From Phallusia fumigata (lineage: Eukaryota; Chordata; Ascidiacea; Phlebobranchia; Ascidiidae): 34,491 nt of DNA. The DNA lies in NCBI GenBank assembly GCA_008931825.1, contig QXVZ01034339.1, positions 1-34,491 on the forward strand. The letters are read 5' to 3'. Under the pieces are notes generated by a model that saw only the letters and a list, made by a program, of their open reading frames with translations, made no database searches and was not told the DNA's origin. Below are positions 9,301-18,121 of this stretch, in pieces. Every line of letters starts with the position of its first letter. Within the stretch, counting starts at the first letter, position 1. The position numbers were made by a program, and so were the translations under genes.

Positions 9301-10918
9301 GCTGTTTATAGAGCGAATTTCGTAGGTTTATTCATATTTTTATTGTATTAAACAGGATTTTACCAAATTCCGTTTTCAGATGTGTTTATTTGGTGGCATG
9401 AAGTTGGCACCAGTATTGCAATAAGTTTTTGTGTTTAAACTTGCAAAAAAACTATTCGTAAACGATAACGGATGTGGTCAAATGAAAAAGCAAACTATAA
9501 TTAAGTCTTTGACACCTCATAAGCTTCCTAATTTAGGTGATTTGAACAAACGTCCTTCTATGAGAAACGCATAAGTAAACACAAACGACCATTGTTTCGT
9601 CATAATTATCACGGGGCGGGGTTATTCCTCGGGTCAATCAGTAGCTGTAAACGGCTTCCGAAATCGGGTCGCACGACTCAGCGAACGACTTTCTAAACCG
9701 TGGTTGGTCGCAACCTAATAATGTGCGGCTGCAATAACCCTTTAAGCCCCAGAAACCGCTTTTTGGTCATATAGACCAAATTGTTAGGGCTAACAAAGCT
9801 GCTGTTTTGTTTTGTTTCAACATAAACATCCCCTTTTACAGTGAAATGTTTGTTACTTATTTGTCGTGCGAGGTTGAATACCTGATCGTGCTTACATTTT
9901 AAGCCACATATTTTAAGACATTGCAACTCATCTCAAAAAGCTGTCTAACAAACAACTTTGCATTGTAAAAAACGAAAGTCTTAGTCACACAAAAATGCCT
10001 TTTGTAGGTTAAGGCTTATATAATTCCCACAGCTTATTCAAATAAAGTCTTTTCCATCCACATTTAATATCTGATATTTGGTTAGAATCTAGTTCAACTT
10101 ACGGACTGGAGCAGCTTGGCATTTTAATGTCGCATTGCTGTTCAATGGAAAATAGGGGGGCCCCGTGTACGAAGCAGTGAGTGCAGTTGACAATCCCACG
10201 TTTACTGAAATAAAATCAATTATAAGTTAGAAACCTGTGTTAAAACAGCTAAAGTACAAGACTGAGTATAAAATAAACATTTCATCACATAATTTACTTT
10301 AATAAAAAGCATACAAAACAGTTAATTGATGCATTTAAGTTAGTCTGTTTCCTTTATCTGTAGAAATCCAACTTAAAATCAAGATTTTTAACTGGTCAAG
10401 TCTGAACACCGAGGCACACTTATCTACGTCACAATGACGTCAAAGTCGCGATGTTTATTGTGTGTTTGGCGCCTAAATAAGTCGGATGACGGCTGTGCTA
10501 CATTCACGCTTTGTCGCGAAGTAGTCGGGTTTTTGCGCTAATGGATTTTCCAAGTTGAGTCATAAGTAGAAGGGATAGTAGGCGCTGAAATCCGAAACCA
10601 ATAAATCAGGATTCATTTTCAAAGTTGTGGAGAGATTTCAGGCAATGTGCAACATTATTTCGTAAAAGAAAATTTAGATATAGGCTTTTTGACCAATTTG
10701 TGTCTGAAACCTTGTTATCGCTAGTTAGCTGTAGTCACAAAAATGAAATGGATTGGCTATGATATCTACTATGGCCCAATACTGCACAAAACCTAATTCT
10801 TCCTTACATAAACATATTTAACCATTCATTCTAAATTATGGGCAACGACTTTTACACAAAATCATATCAAGCGATACTTACAGCATAAGAAAAATCCAAA
10901 AATCAAATATAAATCCAT
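245..10918 (-). CDS. Immunoglobulin-superfamily adhesion-type protein, 3' truncated (gene-level entry; 13 exons)
   Basis: This gene encodes a probable secreted or single-pass membrane adhesion or recognition protein. The visible exons add up to 1647 nt (549 codons) and every junction keeps one open frame, mostly through phase-1 introns as is usual for Ig domains. In order they give a signal peptide (residues about 1-15), a V-type Ig domain (about 20-142), an acidic Thr-rich linker (about 150-230), a C1/C2-like Ig domain (about 232-310) and three C2-like Ig domains. Diagnostic pieces are FWYK and DEGQYEC in domain 1, TNAGEYTC in domain 4 and repeated C-x-A-x-GNP motifs in domains 3-5. Possible N-glycosylation sites include NAT, NTS, NIS and NIT. 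The arrangement is closest to the MCAM/ALCAM/BCAM group, but orthology is not established. No transmembrane segment or stop is seen because the gene runs off the left edge. The exon path used here is 4229-4776 for exons 5-6 and 7496-7618 for exon 4. The block 4894-7155 is a second allele. Confidence 0.85.
426..504 (-). CDS. Ig gene exon 12: start of Ig domain 5
   Basis: The acceptor is AATTTTCTTCCAG and the donor GTAAGG. It encodes NEARVELECGAQGNPPCQ, again a strand B cysteine followed by GNP. It enters in phase 0 and leaves in phase 1. Confidence 0.75.
745..830. repeat. Diverged fragment of foldback family B
   Basis: The minus-strand counterpart of the family B core can be traced here (TTATTCACCGATGATGACAA followed by GCAATACAATGTA). 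The similarity is partial. It lies in the intron between exons 11 and 12. Confidence 0.4.
970..1124 (-). CDS. Ig gene exon 11: second half of Ig domain 4
   Basis: It encodes GKTLTFKNVHFTNAGEYTCQ, the strand E-F motif with the second cysteine, then a G strand ending SFKLVVES. It runs on as GCTVEFTKT into the next domain. The acceptor is ACACATTCTCAG and the donor GTAAGT; it leaves in phase 0. Confidence 0.87.
1444..1566 (-). CDS. Ig gene exon 10: first half of Ig domain 4
   Basis: It encodes LGDTVEVNCHAKGNPKPDYI followed by WLKG, a textbook C2 strand B-C with Cys and core Trp both present. The acceptor is TTGTGTAG and the donor GTAGGT, phase 1 both sides. A foldback element lies 75 bases upstream of its acceptor in the intron. 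Confidence 0.87.
1642..1772. mobile_element. Foldback element, family A copy 1
   Basis: Two near-perfect inverted arms of about 50 bases begin TCTCA and contain GTAAAACATTTTCTACG. They flank a core with a GATGACGACAAC motif. The element is 131 bases long, non-coding, and sits in the intron just upstream of exon 10. Its arms match those of the copies at 14064, 20418 and 33850. Confidence 0.8.
2161..2302 (-). CDS. Ig gene exon 9: second half of Ig domain 3
   Basis: The acceptor is CCTCTTTACAG and the donor GTAAGT. It encodes RFRVEKSHAGSYTCQV, with the second Ig cysteine in the usual AGSYTC motif. The Trp expected early in this half is absent: the join reads PTPT-ATLLIP. Confidence 0.85.
2592..2692 (-). 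CDS. Ig gene exon 8: first half of Ig domain 3 (C2 type)
   Basis: The acceptor is GTTTCTTCAG and the donor GTGAGT. It encodes PTVGDDLTVDCKANGNPTPT, a classical C2 strand B with CKANGNP. It enters in phase 1 and leaves in phase 0. Confidence 0.85.
3081..3266 (-). CDS. Ig gene exon 7: rest of Ig domain 2
   Basis: After the acceptor TGCATTGCAG the exon encodes DGTYNISATLSLNI and then VRISCSVD, giving the second Ig cysteine. Two possible N-glycosylation sites (NIS, NIT) are present. It ends at GTAAGT in phase 1. Its 5' part is repeated at 4894-5026 as the other allele. Confidence 0.85.
3713..3713. other. Assembly join (single n) between overlapping contigs
   Basis: The 118 bases before the n (3595-3712) are identical to the 118 after it (3714-3831). 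The two contigs overlap and should be merged; no sequence is missing here. Confidence 0.95.
4229..4477 (-). CDS. Ig gene exon 6: acidic Thr-rich linker and start of Ig domain 2
   Basis: The first two thirds encode a low-complexity linker with repeated units PTGEEI, PTGDEV, PAGEDT and ITGDAA, then a Thr/Pro run (VTTTT). This suggests an extended, possibly O-glycosylated stalk. The last third starts an Ig domain with SVATCFANFAYPKP, where YPKP after the Cys is typical of the second domain of ALCAM/nectin-like proteins. The expected core Trp is not present; the position reads VSF here and VRF in the other allele. The donor is GTAAGT, phase 1. Confidence 0.85.
4690..4776 (-). CDS. Ig gene exon 5: inter-domain linker
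   Basis: The 87-nt exon reads IPTVSIQAIESLFDIRPQVP and continues Thr-Glu-Ala-Pro-Glu-Asn-Pro-Glu, leading into the acidic linker of exon 6. The acceptor is TTTTCTGTAG and the donor GTAGAG. It is phase 1 at both ends. The same exon occurs at 6606-6692 in the other haplotype with no amino-acid change noticed. Confidence 0.8.
4893..4893. other. Assembly join (single n), false junction between haplotypes
   Basis: The sequence to the right restarts at a point equivalent to 3134, while the sequence to the left ends at the equivalent of 6808 or 7219. The two sides are not neighbours in the genome. Confidence 0.93.
4894..5026 (-). CDS. Second-haplotype copy of exon 7 (5' part only, cut by gap)
   Basis: The sequence from 4894 matches 3134 onward, including the exon 7 acceptor and coding frame. 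It is cut at its 3' side by the gap at 4893. It is the end of the alternative-haplotype contig. Confidence 0.85.
5810..6052. mobile_element. MITE-like element, present on one haplotype only
   Basis: Near-perfect 24-base terminal inverted repeats lie at 5810-5833 and 6029-6052 (outermost bases GCAGAACAG). A second, perfect inner inverted repeat (TAGCTCTTACTAAAAG and its complement) lies inside. The element is about 243 bases with no coding capacity. It is missing at the matching place in the other haplotype (around 4160). It lies in the intron between exons 6 and 7. The target-site duplication is unclear because the flanks also differ between alleles. Confidence 0.8.
6146..6394 (-). CDS. Second-haplotype copy of exon 6
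   Basis: The length (249 nt) and splice sites match the exon at 4229-4477. Differences include TVI against TVV and TTP against TTL in the linker, and PADVRF against PAVVSF just after the first Cys of Ig domain 2. The reading frame is intact, so this is a functional-looking allele. Confidence 0.85.
6606..6692 (-). CDS. Second-haplotype copy of exon 5
   Basis: This is an allelic copy of the exon at 4690-4776 with the same length, splice sites and reading frame. It lies in the block 4894-7155 that duplicates the locus. Confidence 0.8.
7086..7155 (-). CDS. Second-haplotype copy of exon 4 (3' part only, cut by assembly gap)
   Basis: This matches the 3' part of exon 4 and has the same GTAAGT donor. 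It encodes RKRFALKVY where the other allele has RQRFVLRVY. It is cut at its 5' side by the gap at 7156. It is an allele, not a separate gene. Confidence 0.85.
7156..7156. other. Assembly join (single n), end of alternative haplotype block
   Basis: The 63 bases after the n (7157-7219) are identical to 4830-4892. The true neighbour of 7157 onward is therefore the contig ending at 4892, not the contig ending at 7155. Confidence 0.95.
7496..7618 (-). CDS. Ig gene exon 4: C-terminal strands of V-type Ig domain 1
   Basis: The exon encodes ATLLNVQVADEGQYEC, the standard strand E-F motif with the second Ig cysteine, then the G strand ending FVLRVY. The acceptor is TTAAAG and the donor GTAAGT. The 3' part of this exon is present a second time at 7086-7155 as a second allele with amino-acid changes. 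Confidence 0.9.
8763..8927 (-). CDS. Ig gene exon 3: central strands of V-type Ig domain 1
   Basis: The exon lies between a TTTTGTGTGCAG acceptor and a GTAGGC donor. It carries the core tryptophan in FWYKV and the strand D region LRDRFIMSS, both typical of V-set domains. It also has a possible N-glycosylation site (NTS). It enters and leaves in phase 1. Confidence 0.85.
9036..9099 (-). CDS. Possible alternative or hidden Ig exon (strand B of domain 1)
   Basis: On the minus strand, after a CCTGCATTTAG acceptor, 64 nt read as an Ig-like strand containing PPRVYTEIFEIECSA. They end at a GTATTG donor in phase 1. Joined to exon 3 this gives C-S-A-A-E-P-V with the Trp 13 residues after the Cys, a better V-domain spacing than exon 2 gives. 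The problem is the entry phase: it must be entered in phase 0, while exons 1 and 2 both end in phase 1. It could be an alternative exon with an unseen partner, a dead duplicate of exon 2, or chance. Confidence 0.35.
9100..10102. other. Ig gene intron 2, left of exon 2
   Basis: This AT-rich stretch lies between exon 2 and the possible alternative exon at 9036-9099. I found no further exon in it that would end in phase 0 and supply that exon with a partner. A short hairpin (TTGGTC-GACCAA) is near 9768. Confidence 0.5.
10103..10204 (-). CDS. Ig gene exon 2: N-terminal strands of V-type Ig domain 1
   Basis: The exon follows a good acceptor (ATTTTATTTCAG) and ends at a GTAAGT donor. It encodes strand A and strand B, with the motif NATLKCQAA supplying the first Ig cysteine and a possible glycosylation site. 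It enters and leaves in phase 1. Joined to exon 3, it places the core Trp about 16 residues after the Cys, slightly long but acceptable for a V-type fold. A possible alternative exon for the same strand lies at 9036-9099. Confidence 0.75.
10205..10881. other. Ig gene intron 1 with CRE palindrome
   Basis: This is the intron between the signal-peptide exon and exon 2. It contains a perfect TGACGTCA at 10435-10442 preceded by TACGTCA. Its position near the 5' end would suit an enhancer, but function is inferred only. Confidence 0.5.
10882..10918 (-). CDS. Ig gene exon 1: signal peptide start
   Basis: The ATG at 10918-10916 opens a 12-residue hydrophobic stretch (MDLYLIFGFFLC), a plausible signal-peptide core. 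It is followed by a consensus GTAAGT donor at 10881. The exon ends in phase 1 and joins exon 2 in frame. An upstream in-frame extension with other ATGs exists, but it has no signal-peptide character, so the start next to the hydrophobic run is preferred. A spliced-leader acceptor upstream would be normal in an ascidian but cannot be confirmed here. Confidence 0.7.
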
Positions 10919-11400
10919 ATTGTTCAGTAGTTGCTTGACGGCTTGATTATAGTTCGTCGCTCCTTTACCGACACAGAGACACACCGTAGAGAGGAACAAA
11001 TGATCACGAAGCAGCGTGTTACCCAAAACCGTAATCAAAGCAGCTTGAATAGAATCGACACGAATCAATGGTTTAGAAATGCTGATCTCTTATACAGGAC
11101 CAAGCAGACTGTGATGCCTGACGCTTAGAAACTCATTCTACCATAACCTGGTTGTGGGTCTCGAATTTTATGCTGGTGCCTTTTTCTTGGGCACCGGCAT
11201 CACCATATACGGCGCTCGAAGCGTCACAATGCATCTTTCTCTACGTCACAATTGCACCTTAAGACCTTCCATTATAGGTAGTGAGCGATTTGGAACGCTT
11301 GCATTGTTGGCTATTGTTTGCCCACAATGGCCAGTTCTTGATAATTACGCCGAAGATAAACCTTGCATTGTCCCCTTATCGCCACTTTCCTAACTTGGAA
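10919..11400 (-). promoter_or_regulatory. Presumed upstream region of the Ig gene
   Basis: This is the DNA immediately upstream of the start codon. A TATAAG lies about 170 bases upstream (11089-11094, minus strand), but no initiator or other element supports it. Frames on the plus strand here are not convincing genes. Confidence 0.25.
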
Positions 11401-14063
11401 TTTTTTCTCTCGGTCTAGCGCTAAAAGTACAAGTAAAATAATCACTTTCGTCTTTTAAAATAACAATCGCTTGTTTATAGAAAGCTACAATAATGTTGTT
11501 ACTGACGATTGGCAATTAAGTTGCCTTCTTAGAAAGCAAAGCGCGAAAAAAATTAATTGCTTTTGCGATTCCAATCCAGTATCAAATTCCAAATATGTTT
11601 GCCTAACGTTGGCTATGTTTAACAGCTAAGGTGCCAATACGGTTTGACAAGGTTGCATTCACTATAAAGAACTTTGCATGCCCAATAACTTAAGCTATAA
11701 GCATGATATATTTCGCATACATATTTGCTGACGGAATGTTTATGTTCAGATTCCTCCTAAACCACAGAAATGTTCAACTATTTGCCTCTTCAAAACACAT
11801 AGGGAGTATTGTACATCTGTCTGTAGTAATTGGCAACAACATCAAAGTATAAAGAACGCACGCCGGGTGGCGAATTTAAATTAAATATGGATTAATTTGC
11901 ATGTGGCAGGCATTGTATAACGAGGAAGATTAAATCACAAATACAAACAAACGAATGTATACGGACACAGCTGTTTCATGTAAACATCCAACTGAGCAAT
12001 TGTATGTTTTAAAAAGCACAAAACACCAACATAAAAATCTGTTCTATTTCAAAGAGTAAATACAACTACTGATTTGACAAAATAATACGAAATACAGTTT
12101 TCACAACGATAGGCTTCTTCATACTTAAAGTATCAACTACTTGTTGTTAGCATTTGGAAAAACCACGTCTCATTTGAGAAAAGAGAAAGGCTTAACATTC
12201 TTTAGACGTAACTTCTACTCTTGAACTATGAGGTTTGATTTTAATTCTCTGAGTCATACGTCAGTCATGTACCACAGGAACCTGTTTAGCTGGGCGAATA
12301 CAACACACATACCACGTCCTGACAAAACATACACGCCAATACATATGTCAAACCACAGGTGCCGCCTGATGTTTGTAACGATGTACAAAGACGAGCATAC
12401 CGGCCACGCCTTCCTTTGTTCTGACAATAAGGACGTTCTTGAACAATCCTTTGACAAAGAAAGTCGAACATAATGTTGGAAAAGTAAGCGGCGGCACAAT
12501 GAATAGCTATGAAGTGCACTGCTTGGCCGAACTAGTTTGCTTTAACGTTAGTTTAGGTTGTAAAACGCCGTTATGGGCTGTTTGTAAAGTCAAGCATAGC
12601 TGTAAACTGCTGATAAAAATGTTACACGCTCAGTGTTTCACAAAAAGCGCGCCCATGTAGCTATGGTGGAACTGCAAGGTTGTTAGTGTTGCAAGTTTAC
12701 TGACAATTTGTGCTTCTGAAACATCAAACTGATTACAACAAAAACTGGTTTTACCAATACATGAAGTTAAATATCGCCCAAAACCTCAATAAAAATGTCA
12801 AACGTATGGTCAGTTTGATACTAGCCAGATTTTATACGCACAATATCGCAGTCGTCACATTAGGTTACGTCAAGTCACGTGGTTATCTGAAACAAACCAA
12901 AAGTTTATATTTCCCTTCAAGAGGGAGCAAACTCGTTCCAAAACACTGATTTCATTTTACAGCTCTTTCCTTTTGACTCGGAAACCAAGATGCCATAAAC
13001 TTATACCCAGACTGTACAGGGCCAGAAGCGTCAACCCGTTATCAAAACGATCGTACATTCTCGCATAGTAATATGGGTTGACCCGACTGTTTCGGCAAAA
13101 GATTCTGACGGGTTGCAGCGTTTCGAAAGGGCAAACTATGCGTGCGCTTTGGTTGACAAAGTTTGTTATTTAAACTGATCACGTTGGACAAAATTAACCA
13201 GCACTTTCGAGTGAACAACACATCCTTTTACGGAGACCAATATGTTTTTCGCTTTATCTCATATAGCCGGCATGCATTGCTCAGACAACAGTTACGAAAA
13301 TTTAAACTCTAGAAACTACGTTTGTTCGTAATGAAACTATGTCCAGGCACAAACATCACCAATGACAATGTGAGTTTTGTAAGACCAGACAGGATTTTAA
13401 ATTGCGTCTAATGGACCAATTTGAGAGATCAATTTACGCAGTGCGAGACTATGGTCTGTTATAAACTTTCCTCCATTATAAATTGCCCAAGACGTTTCAA
13501 CATTTCCACTTCAAAGAGCTGAAGACGAAACAAAACAACTTTTAAGCAGGCATCCCCCAAAACTGGACGTGGAAATGATTTCATACAATTTCTATTTTAA
13601 ACTTATGTGAGCGGTTTGTCCTTTACTTGTGAAAATAAGTTTTTTTTTAGTACAACCTGAGCATGATGCATCAATATTGATAGGTTATGCAATGGCGCAA
13701 GCACGCCTTACTATATATTTAGGCTTGATTTAGGAATAAATTAATTTTGTTAGGGTTCACAGTTAGACTGGCCTTCCTGTTTAAAACAAAACCATTCATC
13801 TAATTATAATTCTTTTAGAATAACTGTCACGCTTGTGGTTCAGACAAGCGTTCACTTCCTAATGTGGTTAAAGATTAATAGCTCAATTACGAACCAGTAC
13901 AGAATATAGCAGATAAGTTATCGACATTTAATATGACCCCGCACTGTGCGTTATGTATCAAACGCTTTATAAATTGGTACACAAGATTACTCTACCGCAA
14001 AAAGTACAACTTTTCATAATATTTTGCGGTTATAGGCATCAGCAACTTGAAGATATAGAAACG
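11401..14063. other. Intergenic, no supported gene
   Basis: This is AT-rich sequence with several 65-80 codon frames on both strands. They overlap each other, lack recognisable motifs and lack splice structure. I see no repeats or RNA genes that I can name. Confidence 0.5.
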
Positions 14064-14199
14064 GTTAATAAGAAGATAAAAGCCAGTACTTGTGAGAAAT
14101 ATATTTGCTACGTTTTCTACGTTTAAGATGACAACAGCGTTTGTCGAAACGTAGACCCCCCCCCCCCCCCCCCCACTGGCTTGTATCTTCCTATTGAGA
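14064..14199. mobile_element. Foldback element, family A copy 2, with poly-C run
   Basis: The arms contain AAGAAGATAAAAGCCAGTAC on the left and CTGGCTTGTATCTTCCTATT on the right, around a core with GATGACAACAGCGTTTGTCG. A run of 19 C residues (14156-14174) has replaced part of the right arm. Confidence 0.75.
14156..14174. repeat. 19-base homopolymer C run
   Basis: An uninterrupted C run (G run on the minus strand) lies within foldback family A copy 2. Its exact length is probably unreliable and variable. Confidence 0.95.
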
Positions 14200-17100
14200 C
14201 TATTCAAAAAACCGCGAATTAATGTATCTAAGAACGGTTAAACTTTAAGACTGAACCCTCAACTTAACTCAAAACACAGGTAACTCATGTTTATAACCCT
14301 TCAACTGAATGAAAGTCCTGGCAGTACTTCAAATAATCAGATAAACAAACAGTGTCTCGTAACCTTTAAGCAGCAGCTTCGGGCTAAAACCAATCCCTTG
14401 TTGACGCATGCGCGCAAACCGCACAGCAACGACCTCGGTTGACCTGCAAGCGCACTGTGACGTCACAGTCCTTGACCGCCATTGACGGAGCCTGTGGAGG
14501 AATGTTTAATTAACGGTGACTTTGATATACGTAACCCTTGAGGTTAGACGGAAGGACAGAGTCTGAGATTGAATTATTCATGGCGGATACATATTTATAC
14601 GAGACCGCGCATTGTTAGACAGGAATCGATAGATTTGGTTCAGTCATAATGTAGACTAAAGGTAATGGTGACATTCTGCTTGCCGTTTTGGCGTGTTTTA
14701 TGTCTTATACTGATTCTCTACGCCACACACAGTAAACCTGCTATCTCAACGTCATATAGGTGTGAACAATTTGTCTTATTTCCTAAACGTAACAAGGTTA
14801 GCAAAACCTTCTCTCGCTTTTGGTCAGCTTGTGTTTAATGAATCAACTGACATTCTTTTTGGCCAAAATTTTGACTCTTTTCTCCACTAAATCATGAAAT
14901 TAATGAACCAAGTGCACATACGTAAACGGTTAACCCTTGCTTGTATGGTTTGCTGCGCGGTTCGAATCGATAAACACAGTTCGATAATCGGGTCTTAAAT
15001 ACTAAAGGGGAACCCAAGATCGATCGAAGCTCTTTTTCCTTTTCATATGTTCTACAGCATCAAAAGGACTAAGAACTATTGCAACTGACAAATTGACGGC
15101 TGATGAGCTCTAAAGTGTTTTTAATTTTAATTTGTCTTCAGGCGGCCAAGAATTGGAGTAAAAAAACACTAACTGTCTCCATGAAAATGATCAACTTTTG
15201 CATTTATTTCAATTTGACTGATTAATTTAGTAAGTTCCAACAAGCCGCATATGCACACACTGCTAAATGTAAATAGGATCTGGTGGAAATTTGTCAAAAG
15301 TGACTATACACGTAACACTGTGCCTGTCTTGTTTCTCTGACATTGACTTAAACACAAAAAAAACTCAAAACGTTCAAAAAAACACCTGCACGAAACAGGA
15401 ACTACTTAACAAACAAAAACTTCTCTTTTCTCTCAACAAATGTCGCAATAGGAGGAACTACCCTCATTATGACGTCATAGATCCTATCTACCTGTGGAAC
15501 TCTGTCATTGATGTATTCTGACTAGTGACAAGACGTAGAGGGAAGTCGTTCTGCGGCTTCAGAACAGAATTTTATGAGAAAATCAACATATGACGGACAC
15601 GACATAAAATTTCATAGCTTGACGTGTTTTGTTGTTTGCTGGTACACAAACTTTAATATCATGCCGTACAACGATATTGCGACTATTGACTGACAACAAA
15701 AACGGTGAATCTGCTTTGTTTCACTCTAACAAACGTTTTTAAGTTGCTATCCTATAAAGATAAGATTAAACTGAATTTAAACTTATGATTTCGAACAATT
15801 GAAAAAACAAAAACTCGTATTTTTGCGAAAATACTTTATTTAGTGATTTTTCTTAATACCTGCATTTTTTAGACAACATTAAATAACCAGCAAAACAAAA
15901 CGACACTAAACGCGTTTTGGCAAAAACAGCAGACGCGAATTTAAACGGAAAACCAACACATACCCAAGGCTAACTTCACGGTAATTCGCCTCTCCACGTA
16001 CAAGCTCGTTTTGAAAATACACAAACGCATCACCGTGGCGAAAAAAATATTCGTGGCGCAATTTTATCGCGAAAAGCCTCGCCCACGCAAAAACCGCCGG
16101 AGCGTGCCTATGAGTCATCACGTGACCAAATGACCTATTCAGGTAGAGTGGCGCAGGTGCGTGGGGGTGTTGGGTTAATTTAGGGGGTGTTTGTCCTACG
16201 TGGGTGTAACTGGCTTTGAGTAGTTGATTTTTTCTTTGAATGAAATAGATTTTCTTTGAATGAAATTTATGGATGAGATTTACTATTCAGCCCACGGGTT
16301 CGAATCCCAGCAGAGGTGCCTATTTATGGCGCCACACCAACAGATGTATTTTACAGTGCTGTGTATTTGCAGAGAAACCTCACACAGGTGGTTGATTAGT
16401 TTCACAAACATTTCCCACAGGTCATGAAATCTGATATCCAAACAAACCATGTGTTGTCCAGCTATGTTTTTCGCATTTATTTTAGTGTGAACAGCCTGAT
16501 CATAAAACTGAAACGCTTTAGTCGGCTGAATGTGGATTATGTAAGCTGGTTGCACAGAATACTCTATTCTCAAGTGTGTGGGTGATAATCCGACCGCTTA
16601 AAGCCGTGGTTTTGTATCAAGCAATTAAAATAAAAGTAGCAAACCCAAATATTCACATTTGAACTCATGACAATTACCAGAAGCTACCAAGTCACATTTT
16701 AGCCCAAATAAACTTTTGACTTGAAAACAACTTAATTTTCGGAAACAGGGGTCGCGCTTCGCTTGTTGTGACGTCACAAACGCGATGGGTTCGCCCTTCC
16801 AGATATGGGTGACTGAATAAGTTTAAAAACCTGTAACATCGGTGTCTAGCGGGTTTTCTAAAAACTGCGAAATTTCCGAGAACGCTGAATGAATTTCCAA
16901 GTAGTGCTACGCCCCAAGTGCAACGAATTAATACGGGATTTTTCGAGATTACTTTTATAGTTAAATCAAAAGTTTATCGAAAGAAGTATGTTTGAACACC
17001 TAAATGCAGCTATGTAATTCAGAGTAAAAACTATAAACAATCGATCCAATGTTGTAATATTTAATCAAAAAGACCTCTTTGCAAAATTGTTAACACCAAA

Positions 17101-17989
17101 GCACACAGCGAACTGAGCCTAACTACAATGTATCTTTCCTTAAAAGTTGTACAAACCATGTATCGGGTATTTCAGTGTTGAAATGAATTCTCGGTTATAC
17201 CCTGTGCTTTCAAACCTGACATTATAAAATTCCTGCGATGTTTTCCATTTCCGTTCTGAGAGCCTGTATTTCCTTTTGGCTAAAACTGTCCCCACAAATG
17301 GCTGACTGCCTAAATATAACGTCTTACTGTGCAGCTAATTTTTAGTTGATCTTGATTACTGCAGAAAGTAACGATATTTAACATTTGACCGAAATATACA
17401 AATGTAAGCAATTCACTTTTTCGTGGCTGTGTTACTTCTATTGTTTCATATTTTCTTCCACCAGGGGAATTTTGTCTCAAATAAACCCAACTTATCATTT
17501 TTTACAAAAAATACAAAAATATCACAAGAAATAAGTCATTTTTTGCTTCCTAAGCATCTTTCTAAAAAGCTTGCATTCAAACATTACTTCTTACACAACC
17601 TGACCGCCCTTGCACCACATAGGAATATTACCAACTGGTATTACCATTCAATTCATCATTAGTGCAACGGGACACATGAAATGAATCAATAACCCTGCAT
17701 AAGCAGATGCACAAGCAGTAATCCTCGTAATCCATTAATCCGCATCTATAAGAGCACAGTGGTATGCCAGAAGCACAAAGCACAGATAAAGACGAAATCT
17801 CTATCTCATACAATGGAAATACGCCTGCTTGCCCATTGAAGTGCCTGTATGTGTTCTCGCAAACCACTTGTTTTATTATAAATCGGAATTCGCTTTCGGT
17901 TTTAAGATTAAACTGCTTTTATTTACGGTTAGGAATTCTCAAATAGAGTGTTTTTAGGAACACAAGATACGGATTGAAGAGTAGCTTGG
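14200..17989. other. Intergenic, no supported gene; CRE and E-box sites
   Basis: No gene is supported. Perfect TGACGTCA palindromes occur at 14458-14465, 15470-15477 and 16769-16776. Near 16110-16124 the sequence TGAGTCATCACGTGAC combines an AP-1-type site with a CACGTG E-box. A two-unit tandem of about 20 bases (TTCTTTGAATGAAAT) lies at 16226-16267. Confidence 0.5.
16290..16318 (+). repeat. tRNA T-arm-like fragment (B box)
   Basis: The sequence GGGTTCGAATCCCAGC matches a pol III B box or tRNA T arm. No tRNA body is found upstream, so this is at most a tRNA or SINE relic. Confidence 0.4.
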
Positions 17990-18121
17990 TTAAAAACATA
18001 ACTGCCAGAGAACTTGTAAGTAGTGAATACATTTTATTGCAAACGTTTCGACAATCGCTGTTGTCATCATCAGTTGCAATTTATTCACTGCATAAGTTCT
18101 CAGTCACTTATGTTTTTAATT
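17990..18121. mobile_element. Foldback element, family B copy 1
   Basis: Inverted arms of about 45-50 bases (left containing AAAAACATAACTGCCAGAGA, right ending CACTTATGTTTTTAATTAAG) flank a core with ACAATCGCTGTTGTCATCAT. The core is shared with family A, the arms are not. The upstream phrase AAGATACGGA (about 17963) also occurs by copy 2, so the full element may start further left. Confidence 0.65.

Noticed and set aside
12228..12660. Several overlapping 70-80 codon frames on both strands
   Set aside because: They have no family resemblance and no splice structure; the overlap on both strands suggests chance.
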